A stretch of DNA of 64,000 nt from Variovorax boronicumulans (GCF_019352895.1 NZ_JAAAFX010000008.1:1-64000), one strand, 5' to 3'. Positions 1 through 10,925 are shown, counted from the first letter of the stretch. The notes: a model not told the origin generated them from the letters alone. Translations and numbers: made by a program.

Positions 1-678
<678 letters not shown>

Positions 679-819
679 TTTTCAATCCTTGAAAGAGCAT
701 TTCCGTGTAGTGGTTTTATGTCTGCACCCGATTGCTGGTTCGCCTCGCACGGAAACAAGGCGGCACCGGATCGCAGACAACGAGGGCCGCGCACTGCGCG
801 GCCCCGCATTCTTGAAAAC

Positions 820-2919
820 TTACTTGGCGCGAGCGGCCACGATGGCTTCGGCGACGTTGCGCGGAGCTTCAGCGTAGTGCTTGAACTCCATCGTGTACGT
901 GGCGCGGCCTTGCGACATCGAACGCAGCGTGGTCGAGTAGCCGAACATTTCCGACAGCGGCACTTCGGCCTTGATGGCCTTGCCGCCACCCATCATGTCT
1001 TCCATGCCCTGGACCATGCCGCGACGCGAGGACAGATCGCCCATCACGTTGCCGGCGTAGTCTTCCGGGGTCTCGACTTCCACGGCCATCATGGGCTCGA
1101 GGATCACCGGGCTGGCCTTGCGGCAGCCTTCCTTGAAACCGAAGATCGCCGCCATCTTGAACGCCATTTCGTTCGAGTCCACGTCGTGGTACGAACCGAA
1201 GTGCAGCGTCACCTTGACGTCGACCACCGGGTAGCCGGCGAGCACGCCCTGGCCCAGTGCTTCGATCACGCCCTTTTCGACCGCGGGGATGTATTCGCGA
1301 GGAACCACACCACCCTTGATCGCGTCGACGAACTCGAAGCCCTTGCCCGGCTCTTGCGGCTCGACCTTGAGCACCACGTGGCCGTACTGGCCCTTGCCGC
1401 CCGACTGACGCACGAACTTGCCTTCGGCATCCTCGACGGTCTTGCGGATGGTTTCGCGGTAGGCCACTTGCGGCTTGCCCACGTTGGCTTCCACGCCGAA
1501 TTCGCGCTTCATCCGGTCCACGATGATTTCCAGATGCAGCTCGCCCATGCCGGCGATGATGGTCTGGCCCGATTCTTCGTCGGTCTTGACGCGGAACGAA
1601 GGATCTTCCTGAGCCAGGCGTTGCAGGGCGATGCCCATCTTTTCCTGGTCGACCTTGGTCTTGGGCTCGACAGCCTGCGAGATCACCGATTCCGGGAACA
1701 CCATGCGCTCGAGCGTCAGGATGGCGGTCGGATCGCACAGCGTTTCGCCCGTGGTCACTTCCTTCAAGCCGATGCAGGCAGCGATGTCGCCGGCACGGAT
1801 TTCGCTCACTTCGACGCGGTTGTTGGCGTGCATCTGCACGATCCGGCCGATACGCTCCTTCTTGCCGCGCACCGGGTTGTAGACGCTGTCGCCCTTGGTC
1901 AGCACGCCCGAATAGACGCGAACGAAGGTCAGCTGGCCCACGAACGGGTCGGTCATGAGCTTGAATGCCAGCGCGGAGAACTTCTCGCTGTCGTCAGCCT
2001 TGCGGGTGACGGGCGTTTCATCTTCGTCCATGCCGTTGACCGGCGGAATGTCGGTCGGGGCGGGCATGTACTCGACGACGGCGTCGAGCATGGCCTGCAC
2101 GCCCTTGTTCTTGAACGCGGAGCCGCACAGCATCGGCTGGATTTCGCCGGCAATGGTGCGCTGGCGAATCGCGGCCTTGATCTCGAGCTCGGTGAGGGCC
2201 GTACCTTCGAGGTACTTGTTCATCAGCTCTTCGCTGGCTTCGGCCGCAGCCTCGACCAGCTTCTCGTGGTACTCGGCACACACGTCGACCAGGTCGGCCG
2301 GGATGTCCTTGTAGGTGAAGGTGACACCCTTGTCTTCGTCCCAGTAGATCGCCTTCATCTTGACCAGATCGACGATGCCCTGGAAGCGATCTTCCGCACC
2401 GATCGGGATCTGGATCACGACGGGGTTGGCCTTCAGGCGGTCCACCATCATCTGGCGCACGCGCAGGAAGTCGGCGCCGGTACGGTCCATCTTGTTGACG
2501 AACGCGAGACGGGGCACCTTGTACTTGTTGGCCTGGCGCCAGACGGTTTCCGACTGCGGCTGCACGCCGCCAACGGCGTCGTACACCATCACGGCGCCGT
2601 CGAGCACGCGCATCGAGCGCTCGACTTCAATCGTGAAGTCCACGTGGCCCGGGGTGTCGATGATGTTGATGCGGTGTTCGTCGAACGTGCCGGCCATGCC
2701 CTTCCAGAAGCAGGTGGTCGCAGCGGACGTGATCGTGATGCCACGCTCTTGTTCCTGCTCCATCCAGTCCATGGTGGCGGCGCCGTCGTGCACTTCGCCG
2801 ATCTTGTGGTTCACGCCGGTGTAGAACAGGATGCGCTCCGTCGTCGTGGTCTTGCCAGCGTCGATGTGCGCCGAGATACCGATGTTGCGGTAGCGCTCGA
2901 TGGGTGTATTGCGTGCCAT
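820..2919 (-). CDS. fusA: Elongation factor G
   Basis: The protein (699 residues) is the ribosomal translocase, a five-domain GTPase that moves tRNA and mRNA after peptide bond formation and helps recycle ribosomes with RRF. The P-loop [12 protein letters not shown] is near residues 18-29, the DTPGHVDF motif near 88, and NKMD near 142. The length matches the bacterial family. It is the third gene of the str operon, 83 bases after rpsG. Burkholderiales may carry a second fusA elsewhere; this copy is the str operon one by position. Confidence 0.98.
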   Translation of the reverse strand: MARNTPIERYRNIGISAHIDAGKTTTTERILFYTGVNHKIGEVHDGAATMDWMEQEQERGITITSAATTCFWKGMAGTFDEHRINIIDTPGHVDFTIEVERSMRVLDGAVMVYDAVGGVQPQSETVWRQANKYKVPRLAFVNKMDRTGADFLRVRQMMVDRLKANPVVIQIPIGAEDRFQGIVDLVKMKAIYWDEDKGVTFTYKDIPADLVDVCAEYHEKLVEAAAEASEELMNKYLEGTALTELEIKAAIRQRTIAGEIQPMLCGSAFKNKGVQAMLDAVVEYMPAPTDIPPVNGMDEDETPVTRKADDSEKFSALAFKLMTDPFVGQLTFVRVYSGVLTKGDSVYNPVRGKKERIGRIVQMHANNRVEVSEIRAGDIAACIGLKEVTTGETLCDPTAILTLERMVFPESVISQAVEPKTKVDQEKMGIALQRLAQEDPSFRVKTDEESGQTIIAGMGELHLEIIVDRMKREFGVEANVGKPQVAYRETIRKTVEDAEGKFVRQSGGKGQYGHVVLKVEPQEPGKGFEFVDAIKGGVVPREYIPAVEKGVIEALGQGVLAGYPVVDVKVTLHFGSYHDVDSNEMAFKMAAIFGFKEGCRKASPVILEPMMAVEVETPEDYAGNVMGDLSSRRGMVQGMEDMMGGGKAIKAEVPLSEMFGYSTTLRSMSQGRATYTMEFKHYAEAPRNVAEAIVAARAK

Positions 2920-3002
2920 GAAAATTTACTCCATTAACGGATGAAAGCCCGCTCACCACACGGCGAGTCGGGCTTCCAGCCAGTCTGATTTGAGGGACGG
3001 TC

Positions 3003-3476
3003 TTAGAAGCGGAAGTGGCTGAAGGCCCGGTTGGCTTCTGCCATGCGGTGCACTTCGTCGCGCTTCTTCATGGCACCGCCACGGCCTTCCGTGGCTTCCA
3101 TCAGTTCGTTGGCCAGACGCAGGGCCATCGACTTTTCGCCGCGCTTGCGAGCGGCTTCCTTGATCCAGCGCATCGACAGGGCGAGGCGACGGACAGGGCG
3201 GACTTCGACCGGCACTTGATAGTTCGCACCGCCCACGCGGCGCGACTTCACTTCGACCATCGGCTTCACGTTGTTGATGGCAACGGTGAACGCTTCGAGA
3301 GGGTCCTTGTCCGGGTTCTTCTTTTCGATGAAGTCGAGGGCACCGTAAATGATGCGCTCGGCGACAGCCTTCTTGCCGCCTTCCATGATCACGTTCATGA
3401 ACTTCGACAGCTCGACATTGCCGTACTTGGGATCCGGCAGGATTTCACGTTTGGGGACTTCGCGACGACGTGGCAT
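3003..3476 (-). CDS. rpsG: 30S ribosomal protein S7
   Basis: The 157-residue protein is full length for bacterial S7, which starts assembly of the head of the 30S subunit on 16S rRNA and contacts tRNA at the exit site. The N-terminus [10 protein letters not shown] and the conserved segments around GGKKAVAE and [11 protein letters not shown] are typical. It lies between rpsL and fusA as in nearly all bacteria. In E. coli S7 represses its own operon by binding the rpsL-rpsG spacer; the spacer here (146 bases) is large enough for such a site, but I did not identify one. Confidence 0.98.
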   Translation of the reverse strand: MPRRREVPKREILPDPKYGNVELSKFMNVIMEGGKKAVAERIIYGALDFIEKKNPDKDPLEAFTVAINNVKPMVEVKSRRVGGANYQVPVEVRPVRRLALSMRWIKEAARKRGEKSMALRLANELMEATEGRGGAMKKRDEVHRMAEANRAFSHFRF

Positions 3477-3622
3477 GTTACTAACCTCTTTGCTTCAGTT
3501 GGCACCGTTTCAGGTACCGCGAGAGCCAACAAAAACTCTCACTTACTCGACCCGAATCTGGGTCACTTCGTTCGATGCGCCGCCAAGGCACGCCGAACAC
3601 CGCTGAATGAAAACAGAAAGGC

Positions 3623-4000
3623 TTAAGCCTTCTTCGGGCGCTTCGCGCCGTACTTGGAACGCGACTGCTTGCGGTCTTTCACGCCTTGCAAGTCGAGCGA
3701 ACCGCGCACGATGTGGTAGCGAACACCGGGCAAGTCCTTGACACGACCGCCGCGAACCAGCACGACGCTGTGTTCTTGCAGGTTGTGGCCTTCGCCGCCG
3801 ATGTAGGAGATGACTTCGAAGCCGTTCGTCAGACGAACCTTGGCCACCTTGCGGAGTGCCGAGTTGGGCTTCTTAGGCGTCGTGGTGTAGACGCGGGTGC
3901 AGACACCGCGGCGTTGCGGCGAGTTCTGCATGGCAGGGCTCTTCGAATTGATCTTTTCGACCGTTCGACCCTGACGCACCAGTTGATTGATGGTTGGCAT
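3623..4000 (-). CDS. rpsL: 30S ribosomal protein S12
   Basis: The 125-residue protein sits at the decoding centre and helps set translational accuracy. The start at 4000 gives the universal N-terminus [12 protein letters not shown]; the same frame stays open further upstream, but that extension has no S12 character and would run through the promoter. The decoding loop reads [12 protein letters not shown], with the lysine whose mutation gives streptomycin resistance present, so the allele looks sensitive. It is the first gene of the str operon, with the promoter about 110 bases upstream. Confidence 0.98.
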   Translation of the reverse strand: MPTINQLVRQGRTVEKINSKSPAMQNSPQRRGVCTRVYTTTPKKPNSALRKVAKVRLTNGFEVISYIGGEGHNLQEHSVVLVRGGRVKDLPGVRYHIVRGSLDLQGVKDRKQSRSKYGAKRPKKA

Positions 4001-4081
4001 GAATGAATGAATCCCAAAACATCCCGACCTGAAACCCCACCGTGACATGGGAAGCCGGGAATTGACGAAAACGTGAAACCC

Positions 4082-4097
4082 TTCGGAAATTTCCGAA
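4082..4097. repeat. Perfect 16-base palindrome in the str operon leader
   Basis: TTCGGAAATTTCCGAA is a perfect palindrome lying 10-25 bases downstream of the proposed -10 element of the rpsL promoter, so it should fall at or just after the transcription start. It could be an operator or form a short hairpin at the 5' end of the mRNA. Its function is not known from the sequence. Confidence 0.6.
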
Positions 4098-4106
4098 AAG
4101 CCCGCG

Positions 4107-4136
4107 AGTATAGCAGGCGGGCCGGCCGCGTGACCA
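4107..4136 (-). promoter_or_regulatory. Putative sigma-70 promoter of the str operon (extended -10)
   Basis: Read on the minus strand, a TATACT hexamer at 4112-4107 is preceded by TGC, making an extended -10 element. A weak -35 (TGGTCA) lies 18 bases upstream. This is the only convincing promoter-like sequence between the dacC-type gene and rpsL, and it gives a leader of about 100 bases before the rpsL start. Confidence 0.55.
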
Positions 4137-4142
4137 GCCCTG

Positions 4143-5312
4143 TTACTTGATCCAGAGGCGGACGGCGTCCCAGGCACGGCCCAGGATGCCGGCCTGCTCG
4201 ACGGCCTCGAGCGCGACCAGCGGCACTTCGGCGACGGGTTCGTCGCCCAGCGTGACCTTGAGCGTACCGACCTGCTGGTTCTTGGTGAAGGGCGCGACCA
4301 GCGGTTCGGGCCGCGCGACCTGCGTCTTGATCTTGCTCGCCGAGCCCGCGGGCACCGACACCACGATGGCTTCGGGACGGCCCAGCTTGAGCGTGTTCGA
4401 CTTGCCCTTCCAGACCGCAGGCGTGGCGGCCGGCTGGTCGGCGTCGAAGAGCTTGACCGCGTCGAAAGCCGTGTAGCCCCAGTTCAGCAGCTTCTGCGAC
4501 TCGTTGGCGCGCGCGTTCTCGCTGGCGGCGCCGAGCACGATCGACAGCAGGCGGCGGCCGCCGTTGAGGTTCGGGAAGTCGCGCTTGGCCGTGACGATCA
4601 TGCAGTAGCCGGCGGCATCGGTGTGGCCGGTCTTCAGGCCATCGACGGTCGGGTCGCGGAACAGCAGCAGGTTGCGGTTGGTGTCGTTGGTCGACGGCGT
4701 GCCGGGGTAGCGGTACTTCTTGATCGCGTAGTACTGGACGTACTCGGGGAAGTCGTGCATCAGCCGGGTGGCGAGGATGCTCAGGTCGCGCGCCGTCGTG
4801 GTGTGGCCCGGCGCCGTCAGGCCTTCGGGGTTCTTGTAGCTGGTGTTCTTCATGCCGAGCACCTTGGCCTGCTCGTTCATGAGCTGGACGAAGTGCTCGA
4901 CCGTGCCGCCCACGCCTTCGGCCAGCGCCACCGTGGCGTCGTTGCCCGACTGCACGATCAGGCCCTTGATCAGGTCTTCCACCGGCACCTGCATCTTCGG
5001 GTCGATGAACATGCGCGAGCCGGGCATCTTCCAGGCGCGCGGGCTCACCGGCAGCGTCTGCGTCAGCGAGATCTTCTTGGCCTTGAGGGCGTCGAACACC
5101 AGATAGGCCGACATCAGCTTGGTCAGCGAAGCTGGCTCGACCGGGCTGTCGATGTCCTTCTGCGCGAGCAGCTGGTTGGCCGTGACGTCGAGCAGCAGGT
5201 AGCTGCGCGCGGCGACTTCAGGGGGAACGGGCAACTGCGCGGCAGCCAGGATGCAGAAGGATGCCGAAAAAAACAGCACCAGCGCGCGGAGCGCGACAGA
5301 CAGACGATTCAT
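4143..5312 (-). CDS. dacC: D-alanyl-D-alanine carboxypeptidase (PBP5/6 type)
   Basis: This low-molecular-mass penicillin-binding protein (389 residues) removes the terminal D-alanine from peptidoglycan pentapeptides in the periplasm. The start at 5312 gives a clean signal peptide (hydrophobic residues 7-26 ending in AAAQ); a longer frame would overlap the upstream gene without one. The catalytic motifs are present: SLTK at 62-65, SGN at 122-124 and KTG at 227-229. The C-terminal segment DAVRLWIK can form the amphipathic membrane anchor seen in PBP5. It lies 16 bases after the hydrolase gene, probably in the same transcript. The symbol could equally be dacA. Confidence 0.92.
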   Translation of the reverse strand: MNRLSVALRALVLFFSASFCILAAAQLPVPPEVAARSYLLLDVTANQLLAQKDIDSPVEPASLTKLMSAYLVFDALKAKKISLTQTLPVSPRAWKMPGSRMFIDPKMQVPVEDLIKGLIVQSGNDATVALAEGVGGTVEHFVQLMNEQAKVLGMKNTSYKNPEGLTAPGHTTTARDLSILATRLMHDFPEYVQYYAIKKYRYPGTPSTNDTNRNLLLFRDPTVDGLKTGHTDAAGYCMIVTAKRDFPNLNGGRRLLSIVLGAASENARANESQKLLNWGYTAFDAVKLFDADQPAATPAVWKGKSNTLKLGRPEAIVVSVPAGSASKIKTQVARPEPLVAPFTKNQQVGTLKVTLGDEPVAEVPLVALEAVEQAGILGRAWDAVRLWIK

Positions 5313-5328
5313 GGGGATGGGAAACCAG

Positions 5329-5964
5329 CTACAGGTCGGCGCGCAGGTGGCGAACGACAAGATTTTTCAAGAGCGGCAATTGTCCGTGAAAGAAATGACC
5401 GCCTCCGGGGACGACTGTGACAGGAAGTGACTGTGGGCGAGCCCAATCCATCACGGCCGAGAGCGCAACGGTGTCGTCGGCTTCGCCATGCACGATCAAC
5501 GTACGTTCGACCGCCCCTTCGGGCAGCACCGGCGGCACCACGCGCGCAACGCTGGCACCGACCAGCGTCAGGTGTGCGACCTCGCGCCCGGCCCAGAGTT
5601 CCTGCAATGCGTTGATCGCGACGAAGGCGCCGAAGGAAAAGCCGGCCACGGCCAGCGGGCCCGAAGGCGCGAGCTGCGCGACCACCGCGCGGTAGTCCTC
5701 GCTCTCGCCGCGGCCTTCGTCGTGCACCCCCTCGCTGGCGCCGACGCCGCGGAAATTGAAGCGCACCGCGGTCCAGCCGCTGGCGACGAAGGCGCGCGCC
5801 AGCGTCTGCACCACCTTGTTGTCCATGGTGCCGCCGAACAGCGGGTGCGGGTGCGCGATCACGGCCACGCCACGCGAGGCCTGGCCGTCGGCCGGCAGGT
5901 CGCGCTGCGCCTCGATGACGCCGGCGGCACCTTCGAGCCGAAGCTTCTCCGTTTGCGAATTCAT
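5329..5964 (-). CDS. Alpha/beta hydrolase (COG2945-like)
   Basis: The predicted cytoplasmic serine hydrolase has 211 residues. The opening HPHPLFGGTMDNKVV, the RFNFRGVGAS oxyanion-loop region and the nucleophile elbow GFSFGA are typical of the small dienelactone-hydrolase-like group. The acid is probably the Asp in GEADDTV and the histidine that in GGGHFF. The natural substrate of this group is not known. The gene sits between a ferredoxin gene (16 bases upstream) and the carboxypeptidase gene on the same strand, which suggests one transcript but gives no clear functional link. Confidence 0.85.
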   Translation of the reverse strand: MNSQTEKLRLEGAAGVIEAQRDLPADGQASRGVAVIAHPHPLFGGTMDNKVVQTLARAFVASGWTAVRFNFRGVGASEGVHDEGRGESEDYRAVVAQLAPSGPLAVAGFSFGAFVAINALQELWAGREVAHLTLVGASVARVVPPVLPEGAVERTLIVHGEADDTVALSAVMDWARPQSLPVTVVPGGGHFFHGQLPLLKNLVVRHLRADL

Positions 5965-5980
5965 AGGGCTTTCGCTCCGC

Positions 5981-6352
5981 TCAGCGACCGACGTCGGGCG
6001 GCAGCACGAGGCGCTCGACCACCTGGCCGTTCTTCAGGTGCGACTCGACGATCTCGTCGATGTCGGCCTGGTCGACGAAGGTGTACCAGACCGCCTCGGG
6101 GTAGACCACGGCCACCGGGCCGCCCGCGCAGCGGTCCAGGCAGCCGGCCTTGTTGACCCGCACCTTGCCGACACCGGACAGGCCGGCCGCCTTCACGCTG
6201 GCCTTGCAGTGGTCGAAGCCCTGCTGCGCGCCATGCAGGGCGCAGGCGTCCTCGCCGCCCTTGCGTTCGTTGAGACAGAAAAAGATGTGGCGCTCGTAAT
6301 AGCCGGATACGGCGGGCACGGCGGAGGCGGCTGGAGTCGGGGAACGGGGCAT
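5981..6352 (-). CDS. Thioredoxin-like 2Fe-2S ferredoxin
   Basis: This 123-residue protein resembles the Azotobacter-type thioredoxin-fold ferredoxins and the NuoE domain. After a variable N-terminus come YERHIFFCLNER and a second cysteine in EDACALHG, then GCLDRC, giving four cysteines in the C-x(n)-C ... C-x3-C arrangement that binds a 2Fe-2S cluster. It presumably carries electrons in the cytoplasm; the partner is not evident. The upstream VanZ-like gene ends only 9 bases away, so they are likely co-transcribed. Confidence 0.85.
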   Translation of the reverse strand: MPRSPTPAASAVPAVSGYYERHIFFCLNERKGGEDACALHGAQQGFDHCKASVKAAGLSGVGKVRVNKAGCLDRCAGGPVAVVYPEAVWYTFVDQADIDEIVESHLKNGQVVERLVLPPDVGR

Positions 6353-6361
6353 CGGCCCATT

Positions 6362-7474
6362 CTAGGTTTGGCGTCTGCGCCGGGACAGCGCCACGAGCAC
6401 GTAGCCGAGCGTCGCGAAGGGCCACAGCCAGCCCAGCCATTGCACCAGGCCATGGAAGCGGATGAAGCGCCCCTGCTCCCAGGTCGCCAGCGTCTGGGCG
6501 AAGTAGGCGCTCTCGGGCGCCTGGTTCAGCAGGCTCAGCTGCAGCACCAGCGCGATCAGCAGCAGGGCCGCGCACAGCCGGCGCGGCGCGGCCAGCAACA
6601 ACGCCCCGAAGACGACCGCGGCCACCGTGCCGACCTGCACCGGCAGGCTGAACCAGGCCCAGGCATGCCCGGGCCCCCAGCTCAGCGCCGCCGACAACGC
6701 GCTGCCGGCCAGGCCCGCGCACAGCAGCGCGGCCAGCAGCATCGCGCGGCGCGGCACCGAGCGCGTCACCATGAAGCCCAGCAGGAACGGCACCAGCGCC
6801 CCCAGCATCACGCACAGCAGTTCGATGCCGGGCACCAGCGGCTGCAGCTCGAACTCCCGCAGCGGCATCCAGTCGAGGAAGGGTGTGTCGGCCAGCCATT
6901 CGGCAATCGCGTTTTCCAATCGCTCGAAGACCTGCCCCAGGCCGAAGGGCACGGCGGCCGGAAACAGCAGGGCCACGGGCCACAGCGCCAGCAGCACCAG
7001 GCCGTAGCGCGCGTCGTCGACGAACCATTGCGTGCGTGCGCGACCCCAGTGCGCCACCACGCCCAGGCGCTCCAGCGCGGCGGCCATCACCGCGCCGATC
7101 AAAGCGCCCAGCGCGTTCAGGCCCAGGTCGAGGTTGGAGGGAATGCGCATCGGCAGGTAGCTCTGCAGCGTCTCCATGGCGAAGGCGATCGCGGCGCCGG
7201 CCAGCGTGGCGCGCAGCACCGCCTGGAAGACGCCCGCACCCGATTGCGTGCGCAGCACCGCCAGCGCGGCCAGGAAGCCGAAGGGCACGTAGCCCGCCAC
7301 GTTGATCCCGAGATCGAAGCCGGTCCAGTAGCGCGGCCAGGGAGCCGAGAGGTAGGACCAGGGCGCCAGGCCCTGGTCGCGCCAGTCGGCGAAGGGGTAG
7401 AGGCTGGCGTAGACGATCAGCGCCGCATAGGCCAGCGTCAACGGCAGCGCGGCGGACTTGTGCGGGGCAGTCAC
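6362..7474 (-). CDS. VanZ-like multi-pass membrane protein
   Basis: The protein (370 residues) has about ten hydrophobic segments. The N-terminal third matches the VanZ family: a first helix with YASLYPF, then GFDLGINVAGYVPFGF, and the block ETLQSYLPMRIPSNLDLGLN. The second half has more membrane helices of unknown role. VanZ proteins affect teicoplanin sensitivity in enterococci; in Proteobacteria the function is unknown. I chose the GTG at 7474 because the frame further upstream is unlike a protein (runs of Cys and Trp) and overlaps the preceding gene. No strong ribosome site is visible. Confidence 0.8.
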   Translation of the reverse strand: MTAPHKSAALPLTLAYAALIVYASLYPFADWRDQGLAPWSYLSAPWPRYWTGFDLGINVAGYVPFGFLAALAVLRTQSGAGVFQAVLRATLAGAAIAFAMETLQSYLPMRIPSNLDLGLNALGALIGAVMAAALERLGVVAHWGRARTQWFVDDARYGLVLLALWPVALLFPAAVPFGLGQVFERLENAIAEWLADTPFLDWMPLREFELQPLVPGIELLCVMLGALVPFLLGFMVTRSVPRRAMLLAALLCAGLAGSALSAALSWGPGHAWAWFSLPVQVGTVAAVVFGALLLAAPRRLCAALLLIALVLQLSLLNQAPESAYFAQTLATWEQGRFIRFHGLVQWLGWLWPFATLGYVLVALSRRRRQT

Positions 7475-7505
7475 CGTGCAGGCAGGCGGAACGGTGCGCC
7501 GCGCC

Positions 7506-7934
7506 CTAGAAGGGCTTGACGACCACCAGCACCACGATGGCCAGCAGCAGCAGCACCGGCACCTCGTTGAACCAGCGGTACCAGCGGTGGCTGCGCATCG
7601 GCGCGCCCGCCACGAACTTGCGCAGCAGCACGCCGCAGCCATGGTGGTAGCCCAGCACCAGCAACACCAGCGCCAGCTTGGCGTGCATCCAGCCATTGCC
7701 CGGGCCGCGGCCGATGCCGTAGCCCATCCACAGCCAGAGGCCGAAGACCAGCGCCGGCACGGCCAGGAAGGTGGTGAAGCGCATCAGCTTGCGCGCCATG
7801 AGCAGCAGCCGGGCTCGCTCGGCTTCGGAGCCGGGCGGCACCATGGCCAGGTTCACGAAGATCCGCGGCAGATAGAACAGGCCGGCGAACCAGCTGGCGA
7901 TGAAAACGATGTGCAGCGACTTGATCCAGAGCAT
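7506..7934 (-). CDS. HemJ/CopD-like membrane protein (UPF0093 type)
   Basis: The 142-residue protein has four predicted membrane helices. The N-terminus LWIKSLHIVFIASWFAGLFYLPRIFV closely follows the HemJ signature, with the histidine of the first helix present, and a second conserved region reads GWMHAKLALVLLVLGYHHG. HemJ is the oxygen-independent protoporphyrinogen IX oxidase of many Proteobacteria; the related CopD domain is linked to copper. The divergent neighbour is hemB, another heme gene, which favours the HemJ reading. This is inference; the family is broad and some members are not oxidases. Confidence 0.7.
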   Translation of the reverse strand: MLWIKSLHIVFIASWFAGLFYLPRIFVNLAMVPPGSEAERARLLLMARKLMRFTTFLAVPALVFGLWLWMGYGIGRGPGNGWMHAKLALVLLVLGYHHGCGVLLRKFVAGAPMRSHRWYRWFNEVPVLLLLAIVVLVVVKPF

Positions 7935-8032
7935 GGCGGGCAGTTTAGTGCGCCAGCTCCCCCGGGACGGACGGCGCGCACCGGCAAACCGCGGCTGTCA
8001 GGGTGCACGACGCGCGAGGTGCCTGAAAAAGT

Positions 8033-8135
8033 CCAAAAAAAAGCCCGGCGTCGAACGCCGGGCTGGGAAGCCCTTTTGCTGTCACACATCAAGGCACCCG
8101 CTCAGGGAGGAAAAGCGGGGAGCGGCAAGCCGCCC
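8033..8135 (-). ncRNA. Candidate small RNA with anti-Shine-Dalgarno loop
   Basis: Three stem-loops follow each other on the minus strand. The first is GCGGC-TT-GCCGC near the 5' end. The second has a perfect 6-base-pair stem (CCCGCT/AGCGGG, 8114-8119 with 8097-8102) and an 11-base loop at 8103-8113 that contains CCTCCC, complementary to a Shine-Dalgarno sequence. The third is a perfect GC-rich hairpin (8043-8065) followed by eight T residues, a textbook intrinsic terminator. A good promoter lies just upstream, and no protein-coding frame fits. CCUCC loops mark several families of trans-acting riboregulators in Proteobacteria. No assignment to a named family was possible. Confidence 0.65.
8035..8065 (-). 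terminator. Intrinsic terminator of the small RNA
   Basis: On the minus strand AGCCCGGCG-TTCGA-CGCCGGGCT is an uninterrupted stem-loop followed by a run of eight T. It points towards the HemJ-like gene but lies upstream of that gene's start, so it must end a transcript that begins inside the intergenic region. Confidence 0.85.
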
Positions 8136-8141
8136 GGAAGT

Positions 8142-8170
8142 AATTTAACAAAGCAGCAAGAACGTATCAA
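8142..8170 (-). promoter_or_regulatory. Sigma-70 promoter for the small RNA
   Basis: On the minus strand TTGATA (8170-8165, five of six matches to the -35 consensus) and TAAATT (8147-8142, four of six to the -10 consensus) are separated by exactly 17 bases. The start would fall near 8135, about 100 bases before the terminator T-run. Confidence 0.6.
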
Positions 8171-8213
8171 GCGCGTGAACCACTATTTTTTAACAATTAA
8201 CAGTCGGCATTGA

Positions 8214-9320
<1,107 letters not shown>

Positions 9321-9338
9321 GCTCACGGCCCTCCCTGC

Positions 9339-10475
9339 ATGCGCCTCTTCGAGATCACCGGTTCCCAGGTTGACGAGCACGACGCGCTGGCACCGCTCGC
9401 CCTGCCGGGCGCCTGCCGCCTGGGCTACCTCTGGATCTCGCTCACGCGCGAGGAATTCCGTGCCTCGCTGGCGGAGGTACAGGGCATCCTTCAGTCGCTG
9501 TGCGGCACGCAGCTGGTCGACCTGCACGTGAGCGACCTGCTCAACGACCAGCTGCCGTCACACTACGACTACACCTCGCTCTACGACGTGCTGGTGTTCC
9601 GGCGCCTGGCGGCCGGTGCCGCCGCGCCGCACGCCGAGGGCGAGCCGCGGCTGGCGCGCGGCGGGCCGCCGGTGCTGCGCCGCGTCGACACCCGGCCGGT
9701 CGGCTTCGCGGTGTTCGACCGCGTGCTGCTGTCGGTCCACCCCGACGACGGCGCCGTGCGCGACGCCTATGCGGCCAAGCTGCTGGCCGCCGCGCGCAAC
9801 GACCGGCCCGAAGGCACGGCACCGGCGATCGACGTGCGCGCCACCAGCGCCCGCGTCCCCACCAGCCCGGCCGACCTGATGCTGCGCGTGGTCAACCAGA
9901 TCGTCGATGCCTACCTCGACCTGCGCCGCGAGCTCACCCGCCAGCTCGACCACTGGCAGGCCGAACTGATCGATCCCAAGAGCCGCTTCACCAACTGGAG
10001 CGCGCTGATGGAAGCACGCCAGTCGCTGCACCATCTCGACGAGATCTGCGAGGACCAGCGCGCGGCGGTGCAGGACTGGATCGACGCCATGGAAACGCTG
10101 CCGACGCCCGACACCGCGCCCGAACTGCGCGAGCGCGAACTGCTCATGGTGCGCAGCCGCGACGTGCTCGAGCACATCGAGCGCGTGGTGCACCACGTGC
10201 GCCGGCTCGAGCAGAACGCCGAAACCGCGGTGCAGATGCACTTCAGCGTGCAGAGCCACCGGGCCAACGACATCATGCGGGTGCTGACGGTGCTGACCGC
10301 CATCTTCCTGCCGCTCAACCTGATCGCCGGCATCTTCGGCATGAACTTCGAGTTCATCCCGCTGGTGCACAAGGCCGACGGCTTCTGGATCGCGATGGCC
10401 TCGATGGGCGTGATCGCGCTGTCGCTGGTGGTCGTGTTCTGGCGCAAGCGCTACCTCGCGCGCACCGGGCGCTGA
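9339..10475 (+). CDS. CorA/ZntB-family divalent metal ion transporter
   Basis: This is a 378-residue CorA-superfamily protein: a large cytoplasmic N-terminal domain with a long helical region (roughly 180-310), then two C-terminal membrane helices. The signature GMN at the end of the first helix is present (GIFGMNFEF). CorA itself moves Mg2+, while ZntB moves Zn2+; sequence alone does not separate them here. The pairing with a magnesium-type HemB only 18 bases upstream makes Mg2+ supply attractive, but that is inference. Confidence 0.85.
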   Translation: MRLFEITGSQVDEHDALAPLALPGACRLGYLWISLTREEFRASLAEVQGILQSLCGTQLVDLHVSDLLNDQLPSHYDYTSLYDVLVFRRLAAGAAAPHAEGEPRLARGGPPVLRRVDTRPVGFAVFDRVLLSVHPDDGAVRDAYAAKLLAAARNDRPEGTAPAIDVRATSARVPTSPADLMLRVVNQIVDAYLDLRRELTRQLDHWQAELIDPKSRFTNWSALMEARQSLHHLDEICEDQRAAVQDWIDAMETLPTPDTAPELRERELLMVRSRDVLEHIERVVHHVRRLEQNAETAVQMHFSVQSHRANDIMRVLTVLTAIFLPLNLIAGIFGMNFEFIPLVHKADGFWIAMASMGVIALSLVVVFWRKRYLARTGR

Positions 10476-10490
10476 AACCGGGCGCCCATG

Positions 10491-10524
10491 AAAAAACCGG
10501 ACGACGCTTGCGCATCGCCCGGTT
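10491..10524 (-). terminator. Intrinsic terminator after the small repeat protein gene
   Basis: On the minus strand AACCGG ... CCGGTT forms a stem with further inner pairs (CGA/TCG, GC/GC and two G-T wobbles) and is followed directly by TTTTTT. It lies 45 bases after the stop of the gene at 10569-10925. It is also between two converging genes, but the T-run is only on the minus strand side. Confidence 0.75.
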
Positions 10525-10568
10525 CGGGATCTCACCGGGACCGCCTCATGGGCGGTCCGAAGCGTCGA

Positions 10569-10925
10569 TCAGAGGCCGGCTTGGTTGGTGCGAGCCAGCG
10601 AGCCGTTCGTGTAGGCAGCGGGGATGTTGCTGTTCACGAAAGCCTTGCGGTCCAGGTTCTGGTTCGGCGCGTGGGCAGCGGCAACCGCTTGCTCGGCCAC
10701 GGCAGCGCGGCTGGTCGACGAGACCAGCGCCGGGGTGACGCGCGAACCGTTGGTCACGTTCTGGTTCGGAGCGTGGGCAGCAGCGACGCCTTGGGCTTCG
10801 ATGGTGGCGCGGCTGTTCACCGAGTTGACTTGTTGCACGCCTTGGTAGTTTTCAGCGTGGGCGCCGGCAACGGCGAGGAACGACAGGGCAGCAGCAGCGA
10901 TGATTTGGGTGGTCTTCATTTTCAT
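10569..10925 (-). CDS. Small secreted protein with internal repeats, unknown function
   Basis: The 118-residue precursor has a clear signal peptide (hydrophobic stretch 8-22, cleavage after AHA). The mature part (about 94 residues) is polar and alanine/asparagine-rich and holds two copies of a unit ending in AAAHAPNQN (about residues 48-56 and 83-91). There are no cysteines. It should be periplasmic or secreted. Similar small repeat proteins are scattered in Comamonadaceae under uninformative names; I cannot assign a function. It is divergent from a LysR gene (272 bases apart) and has its own terminator, so it is probably a single-gene unit. Confidence 0.75.
   Translation of the reverse strand: MKMKTTQIIAAAALSFLAVAGAHAENYQGVQQVNSVNSRATIEAQGVAAAHAPNQNVTNGSRVTPALVSSTSRAAVAEQAVAAAHAPNQNLDRKAFVNSNIPAAYTNGSLARTNQAGL

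Noticed and set aside
5756-7519. Long plus-strand frame opposite the hydrolase, ferredoxin and VanZ-like genes
   Set aside because: Its composition (runs of Gln, Arg, His) is that of a shadow frame, and the minus-strand genes are well supported.
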